Program-made: the position numbers and the translations under genes
The notes under the pieces: generated by a model
Told to the model about the DNA's origin: nothing
Database searches by the model: none
Seen by the model: the letters and a program-made list of their open reading frames with translations, nothing else
Assembly (NCBI RefSeq): GCF_030283145.1
Contig: NZ_JASNWE010000002.1
Location: forward strand, 496,001-560,000
From: Actinomadura xylanilytica
GTDB lineage: Bacteria; Actinomycetota; Actinomycetes; Streptosporangiales; Streptosporangiaceae
Direction of reading: 5' to 3'
Length of the DNA stretch: 64,000 bases
Part shown: positions 8,379-16,358 of the stretch, in pieces
Layout of the letters: every line of letters begins with the position of its first letter
Numbering within the stretch: position 1 is the stretch's first letter

Positions 8379-8927
8379 TTACCGGCGGCCGCCGAACTCC
8401 CACGTGTGGACCTCGATGTCGGCGTACCGGTGCGGGGCCAGGACGGCGCGCGCCGTGTCCGCATCCGGTGCCTTGACCAGCACCGCCGTGCCCAGCCACG
8501 TGGTGCCGTCGTCGGACAGCAGCGGCCCGAAGGCGATCAGCTCGTCCTGGTCGGACGGGACGGCGAGATCGGCCCCCTGCTCCGGGCCGAGGCCGAGGAC
8601 CAGGAACCTGTTGCCGCCCGTCCGGCCACCGGGGAAGTCCCACATGGTGCGCCCCAGCATGTTGCGCCACCGGCGCAGCAGCACGTCCCGGTACGTGCCG
8701 GCCTGGTAGCCGGGCTCGTCGAAGGCGAACGCGCGGGCGGCGGCGGGATCGGACAGGTCAACGATGTGCACGCTGCCGGTGGGCGTGTCGCCATCGCCGG
8801 CGAGCGTCGGGCCGCGGGCGATCAGCTCCTTCTCGAAGCCGTCCATGTAGGACCAGTGCTCTTCCACCAGCTCCTCGCGTAGCGTCACAGAACCTGGCCG
8901 GTCACGGTGGTAGCAGAAGAACTCCAT
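8379..8927 (-). CDS. YCII-related domain protein (two YCII-like repeats)
   Basis: The 182-residue product begins MEFFCYHRDRPGS and carries two similar ferredoxin-like halves: LVEEHWSYMDGF..LIARGPTLAGDG..GSVHIVDLSDPAAARAFAFDEP, and a second half with DELIAFGPLLSDDG..AVLVKAPDADTARAVLAP. The His in EEHWSYMD and Asp in the second strand match the YCII pattern. YCII proteins are small enzymes or enzyme-like folds of mostly unknown function. ATG 8927 begins the conserved domain; the longer frame to 9008 adds residues unlike the family. It is a stand-alone gene, downstream of the decayed LanC-like fragment. Confidence 0.75.
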   Translation of the reverse strand: MEFFCYHRDRPGSVTLREELVEEHWSYMDGFEKELIARGPTLAGDGDTPTGSVHIVDLSDPAAARAFAFDEPGYQAGTYRDVLLRRWRNMLGRTMWDFPGGRTGGNRFLVLGLGPEQGADLAVPSDQDELIAFGPLLSDDGTTWLGTAVLVKAPDADTARAVLAPHRYADIEVHTWEFGGRR

Positions 8928-8948
8928 GACCACAGTATGGTCGAGCCG

Positions 8949-9178
8949 ATGAACCCGCCCCAGCCGCAAGCTCTGGCGGAGGGCGCGCTCGGTGTGGCGC
9001 TGCTGCACATCGGCGCGGCGACCTCGCCGCTGCGCGGCCCCTACTGACCGAGGCGGTTGCCGGCGGGGTCAGCACCGGCGCGAACGCGTCCCTGTTCCAC
9101 GGCGCTCCCGCGCTGGAGTTCGTACTCGGCTGCGCTGGCCGCACAGATCGCAATGTCCAGGCCGCCGTCAGCTGCGGG
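8949..9178 (+). pseudogene. Lanthionine synthetase C-like protein, N-terminal fragment, frameshifted
   Basis: From ATG 8949 the frame gives QALAEGALGVALLHI, a typical start of stand-alone LanC-like proteins, then hits a stop at 9046 (TGA). In the next frame the homology resumes: AAARPLLTEAVAGG, then STGANASLFHGAPALEFVL, also typical of that family. About a dozen residues are lost at the joint and everything after about 9178 is missing. LanC-like proteins cyclise lanthipeptides or have other roles; here the gene is clearly dead. Confidence 0.6.
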
Positions 9179-9179
9179 A

Positions 9180-9533
9180 ACGTCCGATACTCACCCAGCA
9201 GGTCGACCTCGGCGAAGGTGACGCATCGGTCTTTGCGGGAGCGGCGGAGCGCGACGTCCAGGAGGACGCAGCGGCCGGACTCCCAGCGCAGTGTCTCATC
9301 GGCCAGGAGGGGGCGGGCGGCGTCGAGGGACGTCGCGGCGAAGGTGGCCGAGAGCCGTCCGGGGTCGGCCTCGAACAGGGCGGGGCCGAGTAGGGGGCGG
9401 CGGTGGAGCGGGCCCGGCCGCCGAGCGTCCGGTGGGCTTCGTACAGAACCACATCGGCGCCCTGTTCGGCGCTGGTGATGGCGGCGGTCAGACCGGCCAG
9501 GCCGCCGCCGATCACAGTGACGGTGGGGTTCAT
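9180..9533 (-). pseudogene. FAD-dependent oxidoreductase, N-terminus joined to distant segment
   Basis: The frame from ATG 9533 encodes a dinucleotide-binding start, VTVIGGGLAGLTAAITSAEQG, followed by EAHRTLGGRARST, as in phytoene-desaturase/amine-oxidase-type flavoproteins. Right after RARST the sequence jumps, in another frame, to LFEADPGRLSATFAAT and LADETLRWESGRCVLLDVAL, which belong far into such proteins. The middle is deleted and the end missing. Its 3' end abuts the truncated LanC-like fragment, so one rearrangement may have cut both. Confidence 0.6.
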
Positions 9534-9661
9534 ACCGTCAAGGACGCAGCACAGGCCCGCCCTGTGACACCACGCCGGCCGGCCTCTCCGGGTTCACGAC
9601 GAGATGGCAGGTGCTGATCGCGGCCGGTGATCTGTGGGCGATGGGACGGTCGCCGGCGTGA

Positions 9662-10111
9662 TCAGAGAGTCCACCAGCAGTAGAGCCGCTCGCCTTTTTC
9701 GACGGCACCATGAGCAAAATCGGAGAACATCTTCAGGAAGTCGCCCAATACTTCTGGAGTGACCACCCCCGACAATTCATCGGTGTCGGCCCACACCTTG
9801 GCCACGTCCTGGAGGCGTGGGACGTTCGCCGAGGCCAGCGCGTCGCGGAGCGTGTCGGTGACGGTGACGGCGGACGCCTCCACAACGCCCATCTCTTCCG
9901 AGTCGTCCAGGGAGCCGCATTGGCGCGGATCGGCGAGGATCTCGTCGAATGAACGGCCGGTGAGAATGGACTCCAGAGTTCCGAGCGCCACGCACGGATC
10001 GATGGACTTGGCGGACAGGGTGTCGAAGCCCTGGCGTTCCGGCCCGCCCATGCCAGGCTCCACACAGGCCGCTTCGGCGTCGTCCTTGGCAATATAGTAC
10101 TCGATGATCAT
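9662..10111 (-). CDS. Hypothetical protein (149 aa), weakly DUF1877/YfbM-like
   Basis: A soluble acidic protein starting MIIEYYIAKDD. Its order of elements resembles DUF1877 (YfbM): a ..CVALGTLESILTG.. helix, then VEASAVTVTDTLRDALASA, and a final FLKMFSDFAHGAVEKGERLY helix before a strand. The usual DUF1877 N-terminus is not obvious, so this is only a suggestion. ATG at 10111 is the only plausible start but has no clear ribosome binding site. No operon partner; the GlxA-like gene upstream ends 52 bases away. Confidence 0.6.
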   Translation of the reverse strand: MIIEYYIAKDDAEAACVEPGMGGPERQGFDTLSAKSIDPCVALGTLESILTGRSFDEILADPRQCGSLDDSEEMGVVEASAVTVTDTLRDALASANVPRLQDVAKVWADTDELSGVVTPEVLGDFLKMFSDFAHGAVEKGERLYCWWTL

Positions 10112-10163
10112 GAGCGGGATTATTCACGATCCCCGCCGAGCATTCCACGCATTCCGGTTCCCG

Positions 10164-11114
10164 TCATCGCGGCTTGGCCCGGAACGCCCGGCGGTAGGCG
10201 CCCGGCGTGGTTCCCAGGGCGCCGAGGAAGCGCCTGCGGAGATTGGTGGCCGAGGACAGGCCGACGCGGCGGGCGATGGCGTCCAAGGGCAGGTCGGACG
10301 ACTCCAGCAGGTCCCGGGCCGTGGCGATCCGCCGGGCGAGCAGCCACTTCCCCGGGCTGGTGCCGAGCTGATCGGCGAACCGCCGGGCGAGGGTGCGCGT
10401 CGAGACGCCCTCGTGCGCGGCCATGCTCTCGATGGTCACGGGTTCGCCGAGTCGCCCGGTGATCCACTCCAGCAGCGGCGCGAGCGTGCCGTCGATCTGC
10501 GCGGGGTGCGGCGGCGCCGAGTACTGCAACTGCCCGCCCTCGCGGTAGGGCGGCATGACCATGGTCCGGGCGATATGTGCGGCGTGCCGGGCGCCCTGGT
10601 CGCTGCGGACCAGGTGCATGCACAGGTCGATGCCGGCCCCGGCACCGGCACTGGTGGCCACGTCACCGTGGTCGGCGTACAGCACATCCGGGTCGACCCG
10701 GATCTGCGGGAAGCGCACGGCGAACTCGTCCACCAGCGCCCAGTGGGTGGTCGCGTGCCGTCCGTCCAGCAGACCGGCGTGCGCCAGCGCGAAGGCGCCG
10801 GAGCAGATGCTGACCACCCGCGCTCCGCGGGAGTGCGCGCGGCGCAGTGCCCGGACGACCGCGGATGAAGGGGGCTCCTTGGTGGGCAGCCAGCCCGGAA
10901 CGATCACCGTGTCCGCCCGGTCGAGTGCGTCCAGCCCGTCGGTCACGAGCATGTCGTACCCGGCGTGCGTCGCGACCGGGCCAGGGCGCTCCGCGCACAC
11001 GCTGAAGGCGTACCGCGTCGGAAGTCCCGGCCGCTCGATCCCGAACACCTGGGCGGCGCAGGCGAGTTCGAAGGTCGACTGCGGTGGGCGGACGAGCGCC
11101 ATCACTCGATGCAT
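10164..11114 (-). CDS. GlxA-like transcriptional regulator (DJ-1/PfpI domain plus AraC HTH)
   Basis: A 316-residue protein. Residues 1-180 are a DJ-1/PfpI-like domain with the nucleophile-elbow motif VVSICSGAFALAHAG and TTHWAL; residues 215-316 are an AraC/XylS DNA-binding region with two helix-turn-helix motifs (TRTLARRFADQLGTSPGKWL and SATNLRRRFLGALGTTPGAYRRAF). Regulators of this type control amidase, cupin or small-molecule genes. ATG 11114 (MHRVMALV) matches family starts better than ATG 11102. It is divergent from the cupin gene, with 70 bases between the starts, and probably controls it. Confidence 0.85.
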   Translation of the reverse strand: MHRVMALVRPPQSTFELACAAQVFGIERPGLPTRYAFSVCAERPGPVATHAGYDMLVTDGLDALDRADTVIVPGWLPTKEPPSSAVVRALRRAHSRGARVVSICSGAFALAHAGLLDGRHATTHWALVDEFAVRFPQIRVDPDVLYADHGDVATSAGAGAGIDLCMHLVRSDQGARHAAHIARTMVMPPYREGGQLQYSAPPHPAQIDGTLAPLLEWITGRLGEPVTIESMAAHEGVSTRTLARRFADQLGTSPGKWLLARRIATARDLLESSDLPLDAIARRVGLSSATNLRRRFLGALGTTPGAYRRAFRAKPR

Positions 11115-11184
11115 GGCAGGAAAGTACCGTGGACTGTCATTCCTGACACTCGGCGGGACGGCGGTGGGCCGCCAGGCTGGTCCC

Positions 11185-11517
11185 ATGACGACAGAACAGA
11201 GGACGCCTGCCTGTACGTGGTCCGCCGTCCAGGATGCCCCGATCCGCGAACTCTTCCCAGGCATCCGGCTGCGCCCGCTGTGGAACGGGGACCATGGCGC
11301 GAAGGCATCTGTGCTGGAGATGGACGCGAACACCTGCTGGCAGGGGGTCGACGTCCACGAACCGGGTCCCGAGGAGGTCTTCGTGGTCTCCGGCGTCTTC
11401 AACGACGGCGACCGGGACTACCCGGCCGGCTCTTTCATCCACGCCCCCGCGGGTTCCTCGCACGTCCCGCAGACGACGACGGGCTGCACGCTGTTCCTCT
11501 TCTATCCGGAAGGCTAG
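11185..11517 (+). CDS. Cupin-domain protein (ChrR type)
   Basis: A 110-residue single cupin with PGPEEVFVVSGVFNDGDRDYPAGSFIHAPAGSSH, the ChrR-type metal-binding barrel. The usual histidine/glutamate ligands appear as the EE pair and H in GSSH, with VDVHEPG before them. ChrR-like cupins act as zinc anti-sigma domains or as stand-alone stress-related enzymes or binding proteins. There is no sigma factor beside it; the divergent GlxA-like regulator is the likely controller. Confidence 0.8.
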   Translation: MTTEQRTPACTWSAVQDAPIRELFPGIRLRPLWNGDHGAKASVLEMDANTCWQGVDVHEPGPEEVFVVSGVFNDGDRDYPAGSFIHAPAGSSHVPQTTTGCTLFLFYPEG

Positions 11518-11652
11518 ATCCCACGGCAGCGCGGATTTCTTCATGGACACGCACCGTCCTGGGCGAGCGCGTCCGACCTGCGAGTGGCGGCGATAACACA
11601 TCGATAAGGCGACTTGCTAGATTCCTTTCAGGAACCGGGAGGGAATAATCTA

Positions 11653-12048
11653 ATGTCGCGATTCAAGTTTTCGTCTCCGCAGATGGTCGGGGCTCTGGCG
11701 GCTGCGGCCGTATTCGTCGGCACGGGAGTCATCGCGCCGACCGCATCTGCCGACAGCAACCCGTCCGGCTGCCCTCAGGGATACTTCTGCGCCTACTCCA
11801 AGAGCGACCAGAAGGGGAGTCTCCTACTGAAGGTGGACGGTAAGTGGAGTGGGTCCATCAAGCAGGTCGGGTCCGTCTTCAACAATGGCGTGCAGTATCC
11901 GGGTGCCGACCATGCATACGTGACCTACGCGCCGGGGTCCGGCAGCAACATGACGCGGTGCCTCCACTTCAACCCGGGGCCCGGACACAAGGCGAACATC
12001 AGTGGGAGCACCCTCAAGAGCGTGACGTGGGGCGGGGAGTGCCCCTGA
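11653..12048 (+). CDS. Secreted peptidase inhibitor family I36-like protein
   Basis: 131 residues with a signal peptide (MSRFKFSSPQM then a hydrophobic run, cleavage near TASA-DS) and a mature part with CPQGYFCAYSKSDQKGS and later CLHF..TLKSVTWGGECP. This pattern of four cysteines and a beta/gamma-crystallin-like fold is common among actinobacterial I36 (SMI-type) protease inhibitor proteins. ATG 11653 follows GGGAGG by nine bases; the frame's earlier ATG at 11614 lacks one. It is exported to the medium or cell wall and stands alone. Confidence 0.75.
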   Translation: MSRFKFSSPQMVGALAAAAVFVGTGVIAPTASADSNPSGCPQGYFCAYSKSDQKGSLLLKVDGKWSGSIKQVGSVFNNGVQYPGADHAYVTYAPGSGSNMTRCLHFNPGPGHKANISGSTLKSVTWGGECP

Positions 12049-12165
12049 GCGACGAGCGGCGGGCGCCGCCTCGGGGCGCGCCGCCCGGGTGGAGCGGGGG
12101 CACTCAGGCCGGCTTGAGTACGTTCGCTGATGTGGTCTTGGCCTGCGGCCGGTCATCCTGTTCAC

Positions 12166-12780
12166 ATGGAGACCTCGCGCTGGCGCCCCTTCGCGCTCTT
12201 CCTCAAGGCGGCTCTGGCCGCTCTTCTGGCGCTCGCCCTGATCTTTCCGCATTGGGACCGTTTCGCCGACAAGGCGATGGGCGTCCGTGCGGTCGCCTAT
12301 CCGGTGGCCGTCATGCTGGTCGTGTCGATCTGGGCGCTGCGGGGGCGTCGGGGTGCTTTTCCTTGGGACATCGACCTGCTGTTGACCGCTCCCTTCTTCG
12401 TCGACGTCGCGGGGAACGCCGCCGACCTGTACGACGGCGTCGGTTGGTTCGACGACGCCTGCCATTTCGGGAACTGGGCGCTGCTCAGTGCTGCCGCCGG
12501 GCTCGCTCTTCAGCGCTGGAGCCCGCTGCCGCCTTGGGCGCTGGCCCTGTCCTGCGCGGGGATCGGCGCCATCACCGCGATCCTGTGGGAGTTCTCCGAA
12601 TACTGCATCTTCATCCTCAACACCCCTGAGTCGGTCACGATCTACCGCGACACCATCGGCGATCTCATGCTCGGCCTGCTCGGCGCCACCGCAGCGGGAC
12701 TCGCTACCGCGGTGCTCGCCCGGCGGCGGATCCGGGCGAGCGACGAAGGGGTGTTGAGCGCGGCTGCGAATGCCCGCTGA
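12166..12780 (+). CDS. Multi-pass membrane protein, DUF2238/YjdF-like
   Basis: A 204-residue protein with about five or six hydrophobic segments. Conserved-looking pieces are DDACHFGNWALLSAAAG and AILWEFSEYCIF..IYRDTIGDLMLGLLGA; the charged and histidine residues inside membrane helices (DDxxHF, WEFxE, DTxxDL) resemble YjdF/DUF2238 proteins, whose function is unknown. ATG 12166 begins with METSRW; no strong ribosome binding site is seen. It converges with the DUF4132 gene 12 bases away. Confidence 0.7.
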   Translation: METSRWRPFALFLKAALAALLALALIFPHWDRFADKAMGVRAVAYPVAVMLVVSIWALRGRRGAFPWDIDLLLTAPFFVDVAGNAADLYDGVGWFDDACHFGNWALLSAAAGLALQRWSPLPPWALALSCAGIGAITAILWEFSEYCIFILNTPESVTIYRDTIGDLMLGLLGATAAGLATAVLARRRIRASDEGVLSAAANAR

Positions 12781-12792
12781 CCCCCGCCGGGG

Positions 12793-15700
12793 CTACGGGG
12801 ATCCGGTCAGGCTGCCGAGGTCGGCGATCACCTCCGAGGCGGTGACCGGGTCGAGGTCGTCGAAGCGCAGGGGCTCGTGCGGGTCGGGCTCGCGGGTGGG
12901 GTGGGACGCGATCCAGACCGCCTCGATGGTCTGCTCTTCGCTGATGCCTTCGTAGTAGGAGTAGCGGATTCCGGGACTGAGCCTCGCCACGACGTGCCGC
13001 CCGGCGGGGTCGGCGCGCGCGATCCACGCTCCGTCCTGGTCCGAATGCCAGCGGGACTGCGAGATGCCCTTCGCCTTGCCGTACGGGATGGTGAGCCCGT
13101 CGAACCGTTCCAGGCGCGCGCTCGCGCCTTCCTTCTCGGTGAGCGCGTGCACGGTGCGGCCGAGCTGCGGGAACGGCTGGAGGATCTCGTAATCGGAGAA
13201 CAGTTCGGACCACGCGCCGAGCGCCTCGCCCAGATGCACCGGATGCGCGACGCCGATCCGGGCCCCCTCGGGGAGGGAGAACGCGTCGTCGTCCGCGTCG
13301 GCGAACGTCCGGTCTTCGGCGATGCGGAACGCGGTGGCGCGGCCGTCGTGCTCGGCCAGCCACACCAGCCGGCGGACGATGTGCCACAGCAGCGGGTGGG
13401 CGACGAACAGGCCGGTGAACTCGTCGGCCGTCCAGCGCCGCCCGGCCGTCATGGCCGCCTCCAGCCGCCGGATCTGCTCCACCGCGACGGTCTTGACGTC
13501 CTTCTTCAGCCCGGCGAACGCCGCGTGGGCGGTGGGCGCCAGCGCGGGGTCGTCGGTGGCGGCGGGCTTGGGCAGGCTCTTGCGGCGCTTGCCGTCCTCG
13601 GTGACCACGTGCGGTACGAGCTGCTCGTCGAAACCGACCTGGAAGCGGCGCGGGCCGTAGTCAAAGGCCATGCCGCCCTCGGCGTCGAGTCCGAAATCGG
13701 GCACGGCCCGGTCGGCGAGCTGCTCCTCGCTCAGGCCGCGCGCGGCGGCGAGGGCGGAGATCTTCTCTTGCGCCTTGGTCTTGAGGCCCTTGTACTTGAG
13801 CTTCTGCGCGATGCCGTACAGGTGCGTCAGCGCGACGTCGGTGCCGATGGCGGCGAGCACGTCCAGCCCCCGCACGGCCTTGACGTGCCCGCCCTCGCCG
13901 GGCAGGGCGCGGATCACCGGGGAAAGGCGCCGCACCGTCCCGTCGTCGCCGAGGACGCCGAGCTGGGAGAACGCCCAGCCGTCCTTGGACGGTGCGCCCC
14001 GCCCCTCCCACCTCAGGTACAGCGCCCAGGAGAACTCGGCGAGGGACGCCGGATCGCACAGGTCGCGGACCACGTCGAGCCCCGCGTACTCCTCCCCCGG
14101 TTTCGACATCGCCAGCATGGTCAGCAGGTGCCCGACCGCGGACGCGGGCAGGGCGCTCTCGCGTCCGCGCAGCAGGATCTGCGGGAGAGCGTCCAGGTCG
14201 GCCCACTCGGGGGGTTTCGGGATGCGGGCGGGGACGATCTCCAGCGGATCCATCGCCAGCATCGTCCGCACGGCCTGTGCCGCCTCGTCACCGTAGACGC
14301 CCGCCGCCGCGCAGACCGCCTCGTCGCCCTGATCGGCGGCGAGCAGCCGCAGTGCGCCCTCGGCGTTGCGGCGTTCCCCGCCCGCCTTGCCGAGCGCCGC
14401 CGGGACCAGCAGCGGCACCGCGTCCAGGCCGTGCCGCTGGAACCAGCGCCGCGCGCTTTCCCGCGCGCCGCTGAGCCGGGCGAACCAGTCGGCCATGAGC
14501 GCGGCGACCGCGGCGTCGCGGTACGGCAGCAGCAGGTCGGCACGGTGCGCCGGGGCGGACATGGCGGCGCGCAGCGCGAACGGCAGCGCGTCGACCTCGA
14601 ACCGGGCAGTGACGGCCGGCATCACCATCGCGGCATACGTCGTCTCCCTGGGGTGCCAGTCGGCGACCAGCGGGCGGGCCGCGTCCTCGGGCCCGGAGAC
14701 GAAGATGTGCTTCTCCAGGTAGGGGTTGCCGCATCCGTCCGCATAGTCGGCGATCAGCTTGGCCCACTCCTCCGGGGTTTTCCCCGAGACGGTCCACACG
14801 AGCCCTTGGGCCAAACGCAGCCTCCCCTCGCGTTCGCCCGGCGCCCAGGCGATCAGCTGTTCGGCGGGCGGGCGGAGACCGTCGATGACGACCGGTGCGC
14901 GCTTCGCCCGCGCGCGCGTCCACGGCGGCTCGGTCAGCAGCCGGGGCAGCTCGTGCGCGGGCGCCTCCGCGTACCGCGCTGACGTGACCGCCAGCGGCTC
15001 GACGATCTTGCGGGTCTCTGCCGGGAGAGCGGACAGCACAGCCGCGCCGAGCCCGGGCTCGGACCGCAGCCGTCCGCGGATCAGCTCGGCGACGCCGAGC
15101 GAGGTCGTGGACGTACCGGCCGCGATCGGAGCCAGCAGCCGCGCCGCCCGCACGGGGAAGCGCGCCATAGCGGCGAGCAGCGCGGGCCGGGCGGCCTTGT
15201 CGCCGATCTGGTCGACCAGGGTCTGGAACGCCTCGTCGGTGGGCAGTTGGGCGATCGCGTCGAGCGACGCCCGGTGTTCCGGTTCATCGGGCCAGATGAA
15301 GGATCGGACGAGGATCCCCAGCGCGTCCGGTCCGACTCCGGCGACCAACGTGGCGGCGGTGTCCTGGGCGCCGTCCTCGGGAACGTGCGCCGAGCGGCCG
15401 ACCAGGCGGGCCTGGCCTGGGGAGCCGAGGGACCGGAGCAGCATCCGTTGCAGGACCTCGACCCGCCAGTACGTGGTGTCGGCGCAGCACTCGTCGACCC
15501 AGTCGAGCCGCGTCGGCACCAGGTATCCGGCCAGCAGCCGGCGCAGCGGGGTGCCCCGGTGCGCGGCCAGGCCGTCGACGGCCTCCTGATGGTCGCGGTC
15601 GGACGCGGCGGCCATGAAGGTGCGGAACCGGCGGGTGACCGTCTCATCGGACCACCAGTAGGAGCCGATGACGTACGAGCCGTCGGCCCCGCCGTCCCAG

Positions 15701-16137
15701 CGGAGCCCGCCCTCGCTGAAGTACATCCCGCCGAGTTCGGCGAACGCGCGCGCCGCGAAGGCCAGCCCGTGCGCCGAGATCCAGTGATCGGCGAACCCCG
15801 CGCTGACGGCGCCGCGGACCCGGCCCCGGTCGACGATGATGTAAGCGACCGCCGCCGCGCCCACCGGGTCGTCCGCGCCGTCCAGATGGGCCCGCACCCG
15901 CGCGCCCAGTTCCGGAGCGGTATCGGACGACGCGAGCACCTCCTCGATCGCGGGAAGCGCCCCCTCGACCAGCCCCCGGACCGCCCGGACGGCGGCGTCG
16001 TCGACCTCGATCGCGGGCACCGGCACCCGCCCGTCGCCCCGCCGCGGATGGATCCGCCCGAACCACGCGTCCGGGATCACCAGGGTGTCCTCGTCCGGCA
16101 GGAGGGGACTCGGCTCGGGTCGTGACTGCACGCTCAT
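12793..16137 (-). CDS. DUF4132-domain giant protein
   Basis: A 1114-residue soluble protein with long alpha-helical, HEAT-like stretches (many AL..L.DPA repeats) and a C-terminal DUF4132 region: KISALAAARGLSEEQLADR, GMAFDYGPRRFQVGFDEQLVP, then a HPLLWHIVRRLVWL stretch and a final WHSDQDGAWI segment. DUF4132 is often linked to WGR domains and occurs in stress- and conflict-related loci; its molecular activity is not known. ATG 16137 (MSVQSRPEPS) is chosen over the upstream extension, which reads as non-coding. It is divergent from the TerD-nuclease gene, sharing a 221-bp promoter region. Confidence 0.8.
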   Translation of the reverse strand: MSVQSRPEPSPLLPDEDTLVIPDAWFGRIHPRRGDGRVPVPAIEVDDAAVRAVRGLVEGALPAIEEVLASSDTAPELGARVRAHLDGADDPVGAAAVAYIIVDRGRVRGAVSAGFADHWISAHGLAFAARAFAELGGMYFSEGGLRWDGGADGSYVIGSYWWSDETVTRRFRTFMAAASDRDHQEAVDGLAAHRGTPLRRLLAGYLVPTRLDWVDECCADTTYWRVEVLQRMLLRSLGSPGQARLVGRSAHVPEDGAQDTAATLVAGVGPDALGILVRSFIWPDEPEHRASLDAIAQLPTDEAFQTLVDQIGDKAARPALLAAMARFPVRAARLLAPIAAGTSTTSLGVAELIRGRLRSEPGLGAAVLSALPAETRKIVEPLAVTSARYAEAPAHELPRLLTEPPWTRARAKRAPVVIDGLRPPAEQLIAWAPGEREGRLRLAQGLVWTVSGKTPEEWAKLIADYADGCGNPYLEKHIFVSGPEDAARPLVADWHPRETTYAAMVMPAVTARFEVDALPFALRAAMSAPAHRADLLLPYRDAAVAALMADWFARLSGARESARRWFQRHGLDAVPLLVPAALGKAGGERRNAEGALRLLAADQGDEAVCAAAGVYGDEAAQAVRTMLAMDPLEIVPARIPKPPEWADLDALPQILLRGRESALPASAVGHLLTMLAMSKPGEEYAGLDVVRDLCDPASLAEFSWALYLRWEGRGAPSKDGWAFSQLGVLGDDGTVRRLSPVIRALPGEGGHVKAVRGLDVLAAIGTDVALTHLYGIAQKLKYKGLKTKAQEKISALAAARGLSEEQLADRAVPDFGLDAEGGMAFDYGPRRFQVGFDEQLVPHVVTEDGKRRKSLPKPAATDDPALAPTAHAAFAGLKKDVKTVAVEQIRRLEAAMTAGRRWTADEFTGLFVAHPLLWHIVRRLVWLAEHDGRATAFRIAEDRTFADADDDAFSLPEGARIGVAHPVHLGEALGAWSELFSDYEILQPFPQLGRTVHALTEKEGASARLERFDGLTIPYGKAKGISQSRWHSDQDGAWIARADPAGRHVVARLSPGIRYSYYEGISEEQTIEAVWIASHPTREPDPHEPLRFDDLDPVTASEVIADLGSLTGSP

Positions 16138-16358
16138 GCCACCCGAACCTAGACACCCCCACCGACAGAATCCCGTGCCCCCCATCAGCGCGCGGGGAGA
16201 CCGGCGTGACCTCAGAGATCGTGTCGGTTTACCCCATGGCCGCGTCTGGTCAACGGCGCACAGCGGCGGCGCCGATCTGTGTACATGAGAGATGGCGTCA
16301 CTCGCCGCGCGTCAACACTTCCGATCTTCGGTCGGCATGCACATCTGGAGAGCGCCCT

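Noticed and set aside
6940..8709. 589-codon plus-strand frame
   Set aside because: Antisense to the SMI1/KNR4 and YCII genes; composition is that of a shadow frame.
8949..9533. Possible active RiPP cluster because of the LanC-like piece
   Set aside because: Both coding pieces are truncated and frameshifted, and no precursor peptide is seen.
12877..14982. 701-codon plus-strand frame
   Set aside because: Antisense of the DUF4132 gene, whose protein shows clear domains.
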